Of a DNA stretch of 64,000 nucleotides, positions 33,641-42,770 are shown one piece after another. A program made the position numbers and the translations under genes. The stretch is from the NCBI RefSeq assembly GCF_023115355.1, contig NZ_CP096019.1, positions 62,001-126,000 on the forward strand, in the 5' to 3' direction. This DNA comes from Halocatena salina. Its GTDB lineage: Archaea > Halobacteriota > Halobacteria > Halobacteriales > Haloarculaceae. The first letter of the stretch is position 1. Every line of letters starts with the position of its first letter. Below the pieces are notes generated by a model. It was given only the letters and a program-made list of their open reading frames with translations. It searched no databases and was not told the DNA's origin.

Positions 33641-34906
33641 ATGACAGAAAGTCCCTCCAACAGTTTCGATCCAAGCCGTCGTGACGTCCTTCGGTCTGTC
33701 GCCGGTGTCGGAGCGTTCGGGTTGGTTTCCGATGTCATCGACGAAATCGAGGAAAATCTCGTCGCGATCAACGTGGGATACCACGATGACGGCGTCCTCG
33801 ATACGATCGTCACGCTGGCGAACGACATCGACATTCTTCGCACGTACGCATGGGGTGCAGCGACCGTTGCGGTCCCCGAACTGTTCCTTTCGGACGGATC
33901 GGTCCAGACTCTTCAGACAGACGATTCGGTGCGGTATGTCGAACGGGATCAAACTGCTCAGGCGTTCGAGCAGCAACTACCATGGGGGATCGACCGCGTC
34001 GATAGCAACGTCGCTCACGAGCACGGACGGACTGGTACAGGCAGTGATGTCGCCATTATCGACACTGGCATCGATAGTTACCACCCGGATCTCGATGCAA
34101 ACATCGGTGAAGGCGATTCGTTTACCCTTGGGATCGGGATCCTTTCTGATTCGAGCGAGCAGAAGCGAGCTGAACGCAAGCGCGAGCGGGTCAATCAGAA
34201 GGCAACGCGCGCTGGCGCAACCACACAAGGCGGACTCATCAGCGACTGGCAAGACGACAACGGTCACGGAACGCATTGTGCCGGCATCGTGGCTGCCATG
34301 AACGACACGAAAGGTGTCGTCGGTGTGAGTCCCGATGCGACACTCCATGGTGTAAAAGTGCTCACAGCACTGGGAAGTGGTACCGCGTCGGATATTGCTT
34401 CTGGAATCGAATACGTCGCTGATCAGGGATGGGATGTCGGGAGTCTGAGTCTCGGTATGGGGCAGGATTCGTCGCTTCTCCGGGAAGCCTGTCAGTACGC
34501 TGTCGATCAGGGAACTTTGTTGGTCGCCGCCACCGGTAACAGCGGTCCCTGTACCGACTGTGTCAGCTACCCAGCCGCTTATCCCGAGGTCGTCGGCGTC
34601 GGGGCGACGACCAGCGACGACGACCTCGCTTCGTTCTCTTCGACCGGGCCAGAGGTCGATCTGGTTGCGCCGGGAGCGAACATCCGATCAACGTATCTCT
34701 CCTTCCTAAGCTCGTATCAGTCCCTCTCAGGAACGTCGATGGCCTGTCCACACGTCGCTGGTGTCGGTGGGACATTGATGGCCGACGGCTATTCGAACAC
34801 CGAAGCAGCCGAACGACTCACCGCGACAGCCGAAGATATCGGGCTTTCGGAGACCGAAGCCGGTGGTGGACTACTCGACGTTCCTGCCGCGATCGGGATC
34901 GAGTAA
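33641..34906 (+). CDS. Tat-exported subtilisin-like serine protease (S8, halolysin-like)
   Basis: The 421-residue protein has an N-terminal twin-arginine region (SRRDVLRSVAGVG) and an inhibitor-I9-like propeptide of about 90 residues. An S8 catalytic domain follows. The catalytic triad reads Asp141 in IDTGID, His209 in NGHGTHCAG and Ser366 in GTSMACPH. The oxyanion Asn lies in AATGNSG at about residue 305. It has no extra C-terminal domain, so it is shorter than the full halolysins. Insertions with RAERKRERVNQKATRAG near 180-200 are unusual. A GATTTATTGT box about 27 bases upstream fits a leaderless transcript. Confidence 0.95.
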   Translation: MTESPSNSFDPSRRDVLRSVAGVGAFGLVSDVIDEIEENLVAINVGYHDDGVLDTIVTLANDIDILRTYAWGAATVAVPELFLSDGSVQTLQTDDSVRYVERDQTAQAFEQQLPWGIDRVDSNVAHEHGRTGTGSDVAIIDTGIDSYHPDLDANIGEGDSFTLGIGILSDSSEQKRAERKRERVNQKATRAGATTQGGLISDWQDDNGHGTHCAGIVAAMNDTKGVVGVSPDATLHGVKVLTALGSGTASDIASGIEYVADQGWDVGSLSLGMGQDSSLLREACQYAVDQGTLLVAATGNSGPCTDCVSYPAAYPEVVGVGATTSDDDLASFSSTGPEVDLVAPGANIRSTYLSFLSSYQSLSGTSMACPHVAGVGGTLMADGYSNTEAAERLTATAEDIGLSETEAGGGLLDVPAAIGIE

Positions 34907-34936
34907 ACGGGAGAGATGATCCGTCGACAATAGCTT

Positions 34937-35368
34937 TCACTCGCTTTCGGCGACGATCTCCCACGATCGTTCTGCGCGTTCGTCTTCGCTGAAGACGAAT
35001 ACGCGCCCGCGCGTAGCCGACGGATCGGAAGCGACTTCGATCTGGTAGCCGGATCGTTGCACTGTAACGCCCGGAAAGATCGATCGCTCTTCATCTGACT
35101 CCAACAACACTCGTCCGACACCGGTGTTACGGAGGATCTCGTCGGCAGTCTTCCGGTCGTTCACGTAGATCATCACGCCTTCGGTCTCTGTGGGATCAGT
35201 GATAAGGACGTGTACCTGCGTGCCTGGCGGTGCACGGACTGATTCACTCGTTTTCTCCGGTACGCCGTGATAGAACACGCTTCGATCGTCTAGGTATTCT
35301 ACTTCGATCCCTTCCGGCTCAAGAGCGATCCGAAGAGTATCCGGAGAAATCTCGCTTCGTTTGCCCAT
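34937..35368 (-). CDS. DUF5796-like small haloarchaeal protein
   Basis: The 143-residue protein starts MGKRSEISPDTLRIAL. It has beta-strand-rich sequence with VEYLDDRSVFYHGVPE, a LITDPTETEGVMIYVND segment and FSEDERAERSWEIVAE near the end. This matches the short proteins placed in DUF5796. The function is not known. Choosing this Met rather than one 34 residues upstream removes a non-conserved leader. It is divergent from shikimate kinase and sits next to the S8 protease 3' end. Confidence 0.7.
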   Translation of the reverse strand: MGKRSEISPDTLRIALEPEGIEVEYLDDRSVFYHGVPEKTSESVRAPPGTQVHVLITDPTETEGVMIYVNDRKTADEILRNTGVGRVLLESDEERSIFPGVTVQRSGYQIEVASDPSATRGRVFVFSEDERAERSWEIVAESE

Positions 35369-35503
35369 ACAACACGTATTCGAGATACCTATAAGAGAAC
35401 CACGCACTGGCTCCTTTTCGCATCCTATCAAACGTTTTGTGTGTTTCCGTGTAACCTTGGCCAGGACCACCAGTGGTAAGTGTACCCACCGTCAGGAATA
35501 CGT

Positions 35504-36349
35504 GTGAACGGCCGAGCAATAGCCCCTGCTGCTGGCACTGTTTTGAACGCGCTTGCAACCGGGATCGGATCGGCGTTCGCTATCGACAGTGAGACAACTG
35601 CGAGCGTCCAACTCACGCCCGACGGGCCGATCACCGGCGAGATAGCGGACGCACCGGACGCCGATACACGACTTATCGAACGGTGTGTCGAACTGGTCGT
35701 CGAACGGTTCGGCGATGAGCAAGGTGGGACGGTGCAAACGCAGAGTGAGATTCCGATGGCAGCCGGATTGAAGAGTTCGAGCGCAGCCGCCAACGCGACA
35801 GTGCTTGCGACACTCGACGCGCTCGACACGTCCTGTTCCCGCGAGGACGCTGCTCGAATCGGCGTTACTGCTGCCAGGGACACCGGCGTCACCGTCACAG
35901 GAGCGTTCGACGACGCCAGCGCAAGCATGCTCGGCGGATTGACGATCACCGACAACACACGCGATGAGTTACTCGATCACGATACCGTCGATTGGGACGT
36001 GCTCGTTTGGACACCGAACGAACGGGCGTTCAGTACCGATGCCGATGTCGATCGGTGTAAAACGATCGCACCCATGGCCGATCTCGTTGCCGATCTAGCG
36101 ATGGCGGGCGACTACGGACGGGCAATGACCGTGAACGGGTTGGCTTATTGTGCAGCACTAGAATTCCCGACTGATCCCCTCGTGACAGCCATGCCCCACA
36201 CCGATGGTGTCACCGTATCGGGGACGGGTCCGAGCTTCGTTGCAGTCGGTGATCGATCGGAACTCGAACGGATCCAAGAACGGTGGAGCACGTACGAAGG
36301 AAACACATGGCTGACGACAACACGGACGGACGGAGCACAGAGGAAATGA
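35504..36349 (+). CDS. aroK: Archaeal GHMP-type shikimate kinase
   Basis: The 281-residue protein begins NGRAIAPAAGTVLNALATGIGSAFAID and has the GHMP phosphate loop IPMAAGLKSSSAAANA at about 83-98. Its C-terminal motif is VTVSGTGPSFVAVG, and AFDDASASMLGG lies between. This is the archaeal shikimate kinase, unrelated to bacterial AroK, that makes shikimate 3-phosphate for aromatic amino acid synthesis. The GTG at 35504 gives the conserved start. The downstream chorismate mutase gene overlaps it, so the two aromatic-pathway steps are cotranscribed. Confidence 0.94.
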   Translation: MNGRAIAPAAGTVLNALATGIGSAFAIDSETTASVQLTPDGPITGEIADAPDADTRLIERCVELVVERFGDEQGGTVQTQSEIPMAAGLKSSSAAANATVLATLDALDTSCSREDAARIGVTAARDTGVTVTGAFDDASASMLGGLTITDNTRDELLDHDTVDWDVLVWTPNERAFSTDADVDRCKTIAPMADLVADLAMAGDYGRAMTVNGLAYCAALEFPTDPLVTAMPHTDGVTVSGTGPSFVAVGDRSELERIQERWSTYEGNTWLTTTRTDGAQRK

Positions 36350-36612
36350 CTCTCGAACAACTGCGCGATGAGATCGAAACGATCGATCGCGAAATCGTGG
36401 AACTGATCGCACAACGCACATACGTTGCCGAATCGATCGCATCAGTCAAGCGCAAACGAGGGCTTCCGACGACGGACGAATCGCAGGAACAGCAGGTGAT
36501 GGAGCGGGCAGGCGAGAACGCGGCCCGCTTCGATGTGGATGCAAACCTTGTGAAAGCCATTTTCAGACTGCTCATCGAGATAAACAAAGTCCATCAACGG
36601 GAATCCCGGTGA
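36307..36612 (+). CDS. Chorismate mutase (AroQ type)
   Basis: The 101-residue helical protein has the AroQ fold. Its core is LRDEIETIDREIVELIAQRTYVAESIASVKRKRG, where the Arg/Lys residues form the active site. A second helix VDANLVKAIFRLLIEINKVHQ closes it. It converts chorismate to prephenate in phenylalanine and tyrosine synthesis. Two starts are possible. ATG 36307 overlaps shikimate kinase by 43 bases. ATG 36346 gives an ATGA overlap with its stop codon and an AGAGGA just upstream. The latter arrangement makes translational coupling likely. Confidence 0.92.
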   Translation: MADDNTDGRSTEEMTLEQLRDEIETIDREIVELIAQRTYVAESIASVKRKRGLPTTDESQEQQVMERAGENAARFDVDANLVKAIFRLLIEINKVHQRESR

Positions 36613-36654
36613 TGTCTTGTTCTACTGACGGTTCGTTCTCGATCTCTGCGGCAG

Positions 36655-36945
36655 TCACACGGACACAGCCGGAACCATATTCCACTTGGTAAGTTCGCTG
36701 AACGCGGTTTCAAGGACAGCATCGACCTGTTCGTCGACCGGAGTCTCGTGACGGGGCCCATCGAGTAACACGCGAAGCTCTAGTACGTCTTCGAGTGCCA
36801 CGTGTGGATGATGATCATACAACGCTTGGAGGGTGATTGTCCTCACCGTTTCTGGTGTCGGGTGATCGCGTCGTTTGGTGAGAGATCGCAGTGCTGCACT
36901 GCGAACGGTACGACAGCAGTCGTGATCGATCACTGATTGTGTCAT
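36655..36945 (-). CDS. Small helical hypothetical protein
   Basis: The 96-residue protein (MTQSVIDHDCCRTVRSAALRSLT...) has a helix-rich pattern, with RRDHPTPETVRTITLQALYDHHPHVALEDVLELRVLLDG. No known domain is recognised. Its first Met is chosen over one five codons upstream because an AT-rich promoter-like region lies just before it. It ends close to the convergent chorismate mutase gene. Its role is unknown. Confidence 0.5.
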   Translation of the reverse strand: MTQSVIDHDCCRTVRSAALRSLTKRRDHPTPETVRTITLQALYDHHPHVALEDVLELRVLLDGPRHETPVDEQVDAVLETAFSELTKWNMVPAVSV

Positions 36946-37269
36946 ATTACGTTTGAACAATATTCTCGATATTATCAGTAAGAATGCGTTATTGCTGTCC
37001 GTGACACCGTGTTGCGTGATCGTTAAACACCATTCCCTGTATTGTATATCAATAGCTTTCGTATATTAAATTTTCCCTGAAATTGACTATGAGATTGGTG
37101 AGATGGTATTTTTGAAAAAGAGGGGCCGTCTCGTCGTCGAACGATCAACGACCGTCCGGACGCGTTTCGAAGACGGAGGCTCTAATACGGCTCTCGGTGG
37201 CGTATCGAATTAGATGCGACTTACACCGAACCAGCATATATTTAATAATAACACACCAGTGAATTCGCA
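36946..37269. other. AT-rich spacer with promoter for the ASST-like gene
   Basis: This 324-base gap between divergent genes is AT-rich at the left. A 36-codon frame at 37103-37213 (starting MVFLKKRGRL) is weak and not called. ATATATTTAATAATA at 37236-37250 is centred about 28 bases before the ATG at 37270 and is a convincing TATA box for that gene. Confidence 0.4.
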
Positions 37270-38703
37270 ATGAGAAGACTCTATTCGATAGTGGCAGGGC
37301 GGCGGAGTATGATCCGCCTCTGTCTCGGTTTGGTGGTCATTCTACTGTGTGTTTCAGCAGTTTCGGCGACGATAGACTACTCACCGCCGGAAGTACATCC
37401 AGTCTCGATAGATCGGGAACCGCCTGGTGACACTGTTATCTCCGTTCAGGGATACAATATCTGGGGGCAGACGAATCCCCAGAAACCAGCACGCCTTCTT
37501 TCAGTTGCACCGAACGGTTCACTCGGGTGGCTCGCACCTGGTGAGAAATTCGATGTATCGTGGTTTTACGATGTGGATCCACTTGCGAACGGTGATCTAC
37601 TCGTCGTCGGTACAGTCGAAAAACAAACTCGCGTTTTGCGGGTGGATCCGGATACGCGTACTGTCAAATGGTCAGAGACACTTCCGTTGTGGGACACCCA
37701 CGACATCACCCTGACCGAAAACGGGAATTTGCTCGTTGCGAACATGCGCAACACGGAAAACGGTACCAGCGACGATCGCCTATTCGTTTACAACCGAACG
37801 ACCGACGAGGTCAACTGGGAATGGCGCTTCCGTGATCATTATCCGAACGAAACAGATGAGGGAGTCTCATCCGACGATTGGACTCACGTCAACGACGTCG
37901 ACGTCATTTCTCCCGGATTGTACATGGTTTCACCCCGTAATTTCGACGAAGTCATCGTTATCAATCGATCGACTGATGAAATCGTCATGCGGCTGGGTGA
38001 GGACGGGAATTATTCGACGCTCGATGAGCAACACAATCCCTCGTATCTCCAAGGTCCGGATGGACGGCCGACGTTCCTCGTCGCCGACAGTGAAAACGAT
38101 CGGGTCGTCGAATACTCTTGTGACCGGGCGGCAAATGATCACGTGCTCGATGGGGATATGGAACCAAACTGTGAGTGGAACCAGACGTGGGAAGCCGGTG
38201 TTGATGAACTCTCGTGGCCACGGGACGCCGACCGCCTCCCAAGTGGTAACACTCTGATAACAGACACTCTCAATCACCGAGTCATCGAGATCGCCCCTAA
38301 CGGTACCGTCGTCTGGGAGTACAGCGCGCCCTGGCTTCCGTACGACGTCGAACGACCCGTGCACGGACACGAACCGGCCGGACCGACGATGCAGGAGTTG
38401 AACCAAACGGGGAGCTACGCGCTCACGAACGGATCGGCGAACGTTGGACGGGATATCACCGCACCGAAACTCACAGACCGGATCGCCACCTCTGTCAAGG
38501 AGATCCCAGGGGGCTACACGATCGCGCTGGGTCTCGATCGGTTCAGCAAAGTTGCTCCGTGGGTTCGTCCCGTCTGGCTGAGTCCCAACGCGTTTTTCCT
38601 TCTCAGCTGTGGACTGTTCATTGGCATTATGTGGGGTAGTGGAGAACTCTTCGTTCACCGCGAACGGATCCGAACGATGCTTCGCCGCCTTCGTGCTCGG
38701 TGA
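37270..38703 (+). CDS. Arylsulfotransferase-like beta-propeller, membrane-anchored
   Basis: The 477-residue protein has an N-terminal signal/anchor (about 14-33) and a C-terminal membrane helix (about 441-461) with a basic tail. In between is a beta-propeller of the ASST type. Repeated blades are marked by DTHDITLTENGNLLVANM, WTHVNDVDVI, PSYLQGPDGRPTFLVADSENDRVVEY, SWPRDADRLPSGNTLITDTLNHRVIEI and PNGTVVWEYSAPW. Bacterial ASSTs move sulfate between phenols without PAPS. This family also contains members with no proven activity. Many Asn-X-Ser/Thr sites suggest external glycosylation. The haloarchaeal substrate, if any, is unknown. Confidence 0.85.
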   Translation: MRRLYSIVAGRRSMIRLCLGLVVILLCVSAVSATIDYSPPEVHPVSIDREPPGDTVISVQGYNIWGQTNPQKPARLLSVAPNGSLGWLAPGEKFDVSWFYDVDPLANGDLLVVGTVEKQTRVLRVDPDTRTVKWSETLPLWDTHDITLTENGNLLVANMRNTENGTSDDRLFVYNRTTDEVNWEWRFRDHYPNETDEGVSSDDWTHVNDVDVISPGLYMVSPRNFDEVIVINRSTDEIVMRLGEDGNYSTLDEQHNPSYLQGPDGRPTFLVADSENDRVVEYSCDRAANDHVLDGDMEPNCEWNQTWEAGVDELSWPRDADRLPSGNTLITDTLNHRVIEIAPNGTVVWEYSAPWLPYDVERPVHGHEPAGPTMQELNQTGSYALTNGSANVGRDITAPKLTDRIATSVKEIPGGYTIALGLDRFSKVAPWVRPVWLSPNAFFLLSCGLFIGIMWGSGELFVHRERIRTMLRRLRAR

Positions 38704-39117
38704 CATCGATCGCCTGCCGTCCTCCCTCCGAACAATTCTGTTTGAATTTATACATACACCCGCACCAGTATCACACATATACAAACCATATTAATTAATA
38801 TTGGGCTGTAGCCGCCGTGAAATCGGCATATACTTAATAAGTGATATTTAACACTGCTCCAAAATACACCTTATTAATATAATTGATTGTATATCACCTT
38901 CCGATCCCATGCAGCTACTCTTCAAAACTAGAAACACATAATATTACATATAATTATATAATTTAATATACTATCTAAGAATGTTATATGTGTGAATGTA
39001 GAGGTTACAAACGTAGTGCTGTAACGGCGCCGAAACACTCATTGGGAAGTAATCTCCATAGCAGTGCTGTCGTTTGTTAACGATGTAGTCGGTTAGTACA
39101 CCGACCTCTGGCCGAGA
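38704..39117. other. Very AT-rich 414-base intergenic region
   Basis: This convergent spacer contains tracts such as AATATTACATATAATTATATAATTT and is far lower in GC than the flanking genes. No gene, RNA or repeat family is seen. It resembles relaxed non-coding DNA. Confidence 0.5.
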
Positions 39118-39489
39118 TCAGGAAGCCCGACCTCCACGATGACTTGACGACGGCGTGTGCCCCGTGCTCGATCGGAAACACGAGAGGACCCGGCTCGCAA
39201 GTCGGGAGTACGTCGATTCATCGACCATCGAAAGCTCGATCATCGAACGTCCGCTTACCGTGGATTCGTCCCGCTCATCCGAAATGAACTGTCTGCGTCG
39301 AACGGGTGAGTGAAACACCCGGTATAGATCTTTGCCCGTGTACGTAGCGTCGCTAGCTGCCATTGCGAGCAACGTCGTCCGTACGATAGGTTCTAGTTCT
39401 ACCTCCCAGCTCTCTTCGTCCTCCGAGCGTAACGCAGCAATCCACACATCAATGTCATCCGCATTGATTTCTCGGCTCCAGATCAACAT
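39118..39489 (-). CDS. Hypothetical protein
   Basis: The 123-residue protein (MLIWSREINADDIDVWIAALRSEDEESWEVEL...) has an acidic helical N-terminal half and a Ser/Arg-rich C-terminal half (DESTYSRLASRVLSCFRSSTGHTPSSSHRGGRAS). The Met at 39489 is preferred. The 49 residues upstream would be hydrophobic and encoded by AT-rich DNA, so they are likely not translated. No family is recognised. Confidence 0.5.
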   Translation of the reverse strand: MLIWSREINADDIDVWIAALRSEDEESWEVELEPIVRTTLLAMAASDATYTGKDLYRVFHSPVRRRQFISDERDESTVSGRSMIELSMVDESTYSRLASRVLSCFRSSTGHTPSSSHRGGRAS

Positions 39490-39898
39490 CCACTGTTTCA
39501 GTATTGTATCTATTAATATAACACTTCCGGTAGTATGAATAAAATATAATAAATATGTGACATTAAATGATAGTAAAATAATATGGATGGATCTAGCATA
39601 GGGCAATGTAACTGTAAACGGGTTACTCCGAACCAAGACGGAAAAACGGGTGTCAGCTGATTCAGTGTCTCAGGATGCGAACGGACGAATGGATACACCA
39701 GAAGGGGTAGAATCCTCGTTCGGATAAGCTCCCCTCTCAACTGTCTCGTGAAGCGAGAATATATTCCATCATTCCATAATCTCTACCGTACGTGCCTTGC
39801 TATAAGCGTTCGATATATGTAATATAATATCGCTTTCTCGGTTCTTCGGCGGATTTCGAGATGTTGTCACTGAAGAGTGAGGGGGTGGGTATCGGGTC
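39490..39898. other. 409-base AT-rich spacer
   Basis: The spacer lies between the hypothetical gene at 39118 and the end of the MoxR gene, both on the minus strand. Short open frames here lack haloarchaeal composition. Nothing recognisable is seen. Confidence 0.4.
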
Positions 39899-40852
39899 CT
39901 ACACAGTCGGTACGGAGACGTTGGCAAGGATATCTCGAACTATTTCTCGTTCTGACAGCTCCTCGACGGCTGCCTCCGGGGTACGGACGAGTCGGTGGGC
40001 GAGTACAGGTGGCACGAGCGTTTTGATGTCATCGGGCGTGACGAACTCTCGGCCCTGAAGCACGGCGTACGCACGGGCTGCCTCAAGCAGCCGTTGGGTT
40101 CCTCGTGGCGATACGCCAACTGAGACGTGAGGGCTCTGCCGTGTCGCTTCCGTGATTGCAACGATGTATTCGAGGAGATCCGATTCGACGTGGACCGATT
40201 CGGGCACGGCTTGGAGTGTCCGTACGTGGTCGGTCGTAACCATCTCCTCGACAGAGGGAGTTTGTTGGTCACGTGTGAGCCGGCGATCGAGCAGTTCGAC
40301 CGCTCCAGCAGTGTCAGGGTATCCGAGGCTTGCTTTAATCATAAAGCGGTCGACTTGTGCTTCCGGAAGGGCGAACGTGCCTTCCATGTCGATCGGATTT
40401 TGAGTTGCGATGACAAAAAATGGGTCCGGAAGCGAATGGGTTTCGCCGTCGACCGTGACTTGTCCCTCTTCCATCGCCTCTAAGAGCGCAGCTTGGGTTT
40501 TCGGCGGCGCACGATTGATCTCATCGGCGAGGAGTATGTGGGTGAAGATCGGTCCCTGCGAGAATTCGAACGTGCGGTCTTGTTCATTGAAGATGTGAGT
40601 ACCAGTGATGTCCGCGGGTAGTAGGTCGGGTGTGAATTGGATACGCGAAAACGAAAGTCCCAGTGCCGTGGCCATGCTTCGGGCGGTTAGCGTTTTTCCT
40701 GTCCCGGGAACGTCCTCTAGTAGGACGTGACCACGGGCGATGAGCCCCACTAACACCGTTTCAAGCACCTCTCGATCAGCGATGACGGCCGTTTCGATCG
40801 CTTCGAGGACAGCATCACACCGGGCGGTGGCGTCGCTGATGTCCATGCCCAT
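39899..40852 (-). CDS. MoxR-family AAA+ ATPase
   Basis: The 317-residue protein has the MoxR layout. Walker A is EDVPGTGKTLTARSMA, and RIQFTPDLLPADITG is the MoxR insertion motif. Walker B is LLADEINRAPPKTQAALLEAMEE, sensor 1 is FFVIATQNPIDMEGTF, and sensor 2 is SPRGTQRLLEAARAYA. MoxR ATPases act as chaperones that insert metal cofactors or remodel partner proteins, usually with VWA and DUF58 proteins encoded next to them. No such partner is visible here, only a MobA-like nucleotidyltransferase upstream. The gene appears to be an orphan. Confidence 0.95.
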   Translation of the reverse strand: MGMDISDATARCDAVLEAIETAVIADREVLETVLVGLIARGHVLLEDVPGTGKTLTARSMATALGLSFSRIQFTPDLLPADITGTHIFNEQDRTFEFSQGPIFTHILLADEINRAPPKTQAALLEAMEEGQVTVDGETHSLPDPFFVIATQNPIDMEGTFALPEAQVDRFMIKASLGYPDTAGAVELLDRRLTRDQQTPSVEEMVTTDHVRTLQAVPESVHVESDLLEYIVAITEATRQSPHVSVGVSPRGTQRLLEAARAYAVLQGREFVTPDDIKTLVPPVLAHRLVRTPEAAVEELSEREIVRDILANVSVPTV

Positions 40853-40931
40853 TCTCCAAGTGGTGGCTACATATTAGTACTGTATCTTGTCTCTCTTATA
40901 ATACATAATTCATACATATTTTATGTGGTGG

Positions 40932-41567
40932 TTAGCAGTACTGTTCGAACTGCGAAACTGTGTTGATATCACGGATGACGCCGGGATCGTTCGTTTCGAC
41001 GAGCGCAGCTCCCTCCGATTCCTCGATGAGCGTTTGACCTCCTTGATCGCCCTCGATGGCAGAGAGTGCATCGTAATGGCTAGCATCGAATAGGGTCGGA
41101 TCTCCTCGATCCCCTTGGTAAGCAGCCGCGAGGATGGTGTATGAGGATGCTGCGTGTACTTTCAGCAGTCGTTGTACTGATTCGGGATCGACGAACGGCA
41201 TGTCTCCTAAGCCGAACAGGACTCCATCCCATCCTCGGTTGCGGGCCACGACGATCCCACAGTGGAGGGAGGTACTCTGGCCGTGAGTGTACTCCTCGTT
41301 TACCACGAAGGTGATGTTTAGTCCATCGAACGCGGCTCGAACGGCAGGCGCGTCGTGGCCAACGACCACGACGACATCGTCGAGTACGGCAAGAAACGGC
41401 TGTACTGCTCGTCTGACGACCGGTACGCCGTCGATTTCGTGTAACAGTTTGTTGCCTTCGGTAAAACGGGTTCCCTGTCCCGCGGCGAGAAGAACACACC
41501 CCACCTCGTCGTTCAGTTCGGTGTCGTACGTCGCTGGCTCCACGACCGGTGGCTCGTCTTCACTCAC
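40932..41567 (-). CDS. MobA/MocA-like nucleotidyltransferase
   Basis: The 211-residue protein has an NTP-transferase fold of the MobA-like type. It carries GCVLLAAGQGTRFTEGNKLLHEIDGVPVVRR at about 24-54 and GVLFGLGDMPFVDPESVQRLL with the metal-binding Asp. Such proteins transfer CMP or GMP to molybdopterin to make the dinucleotide form for molybdenum hydroxylases. The start is a GTG at 41567. It lies 79 bases upstream of the MoxR gene on the same strand. MoxR and MobA-like genes are also found together in CO-dehydrogenase-type maturation clusters, but no hydroxylase gene is present in this window. Confidence 0.82.
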   Translation of the reverse strand: MSEDEPPVVEPATYDTELNDEVGCVLLAAGQGTRFTEGNKLLHEIDGVPVVRRAVQPFLAVLDDVVVVVGHDAPAVRAAFDGLNITFVVNEEYTHGQSTSLHCGIVVARNRGWDGVLFGLGDMPFVDPESVQRLLKVHAASSYTILAAAYQGDRGDPTLFDASHYDALSAIEGDQGGQTLIEESEGAALVETNDPGVIRDINTVSQFEQYC

Positions 41568-41908
41568 GCGAACACCACACTCCGGACGGGCGGCCTATCG
41601 CAGCGATCACGATCCGTTTTCGTCGGCTTCGAGAGACAATACTGTTTGCAGAGATCGCCTCCGTATCGGTGGAAGAGTTCACACGGCTCGGATCGTGGAT
41701 GTTCTCCCCGGGGAACAGAACAGCACTGCCCTGACTCATGCCTGCTAGTTACACACACGCGCATAAATTGCTTCTGATGGGTTAATAAACACAGGCAGGG
41801 TTCACTCATTCTACATATATATTATTGGTACAGATATACAAACAAATATCGTAGATGATAGAAGGTGTGACGACATCGACTTCGAGATCGCGTTCGAGGT
41901 AGGGATTG
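41568..41908. other. 341-base gap with possible small minus-strand frame
   Basis: Several overlapping short frames occur. One from ATG at 41737-41739 to TGA at 41560-41562 encodes 59 residues beginning MSQGSAVLFPGENIHDP and ending basic. Another ends by overlapping the MobA-like start. Neither has a recognisable domain, and they are left uncalled. The left part next to the enoyl-CoA hydratase is AT-rich. Confidence 0.25.
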
Positions 41909-42679
41909 CTATCGCCCGGTGAACTCAGGATCTCGTTGTTCGGCGAACGCTTGGATTCCTTCTGAGAAGTCATCAGTGGTAACCATGCGTTTCTGGGCGC
42001 GTGTCTCGGCGGCAAGCGCCTCCTCTAGTGAACGGTGTGTGTTCCGTAAGAGGAGTCGTTTTGCTTCACCAACCGCTCGCGTCGGCCGTGAACGCAGCAT
42101 CTCGACTCGTTGGTTGACGACTTCATCCAGCTGTGGATCCGGGATGGCCTCGGTTGCAACGCCGAGATCGACGGCCTCCTCGGCACTGATCCGTCGGCCA
42201 GTAGTGAGTAGTTCCATCGCCCGCCGCACTCCCACGAGCCGGGGGAGAACGTATGTCGCGCCGGTGTCGGGAGCCAGTCCGATGTCCGTGAATCCCCATC
42301 CGAACTCGGCGGACGTAGCAGCGTACACGAAATCACACGCCGTGGCGATCGAAGCCCCAGCACCGATCGCTGGGCCGGATACTGACGCCACGGTCGGCTT
42401 TTCCATCCGGAGGAGACTCGTTGCGATGGCGTTTAACCCGCCTTCGAGTTCGGCTGCCGGTCCTCCGGCTCCAGCCCCTCCTGCGAGATCGATTCCAGAG
42501 CAGAACGCCTCTCCACTCCCAGTGACGACCACACACCGCACTGAACGATCGTGGGCGAGCGTCCGCAACGATTCGGCCATCGTTTCACACGCCGAGGTCG
42601 AAAGCGCGTTCATTCGTTCGGGATTCGAGATCGTTACTGTTGCTGTTTCGTCGTCACGGCTGACTGTTATCTCCGTCAT
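41909..42679 (-). CDS. Enoyl-CoA hydratase/isomerase family protein
   Basis: The 256-residue protein has the crotonase fold. GSGEAFCSGIDLAGG gives the first oxyanion-hole strand. ASVSGPAIGAGASIATACDFVYA gives the second, and FGWGFTDIGLAPDTGATYVLPRLVG holds the expected catalytic region. It should hydrate or isomerise an acyl-CoA C=C bond. The exact reaction cannot be fixed, as the family is diverse. A hairpin lies between its start and the upstream Gfo/Idh gene. Confidence 0.92.
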   Translation of the reverse strand: MTEITVSRDDETATVTISNPERMNALSTSACETMAESLRTLAHDRSVRCVVVTGSGEAFCSGIDLAGGAGAGGPAAELEGGLNAIATSLLRMEKPTVASVSGPAIGAGASIATACDFVYAATSAEFGWGFTDIGLAPDTGATYVLPRLVGVRRAMELLTTGRRISAEEAVDLGVATEAIPDPQLDEVVNQRVEMLRSRPTRAVGEAKRLLLRNTHRSLEEALAAETRAQKRMVTTDDFSEGIQAFAEQRDPEFTGR

Positions 42680-42724
42680 GCCAGCACTTTCGATCGGAGC
42701 GTCCTAACTCCGTTGTCTCACAAT

Positions 42725-42741
42725 CGAGGTGATTTACCTCG
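42725..42741. terminator. Hairpin CGAGGT-GATTT-ACCTCG
   Basis: A 6-bp stem with a 5-base loop lies 29 bases after the minus-strand Gfo/Idh stop (42771) and 45 bases before the enoyl-CoA hydratase start. It could terminate the dehydrogenase transcript or mark the hydratase promoter. No poly-T tract follows on the minus strand. Confidence 0.3.
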
Positions 42742-42770
42742 GCTTACCGCCAAACCGAGAGTGGTCGCCG

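Noticed and set aside
41564-41809. An 81-codon minus-strand frame ending at the MobA-like start
   Set aside because: It is Cys/Arg-rich without domain; another frame in the same DNA looks equally coding, so neither is called.
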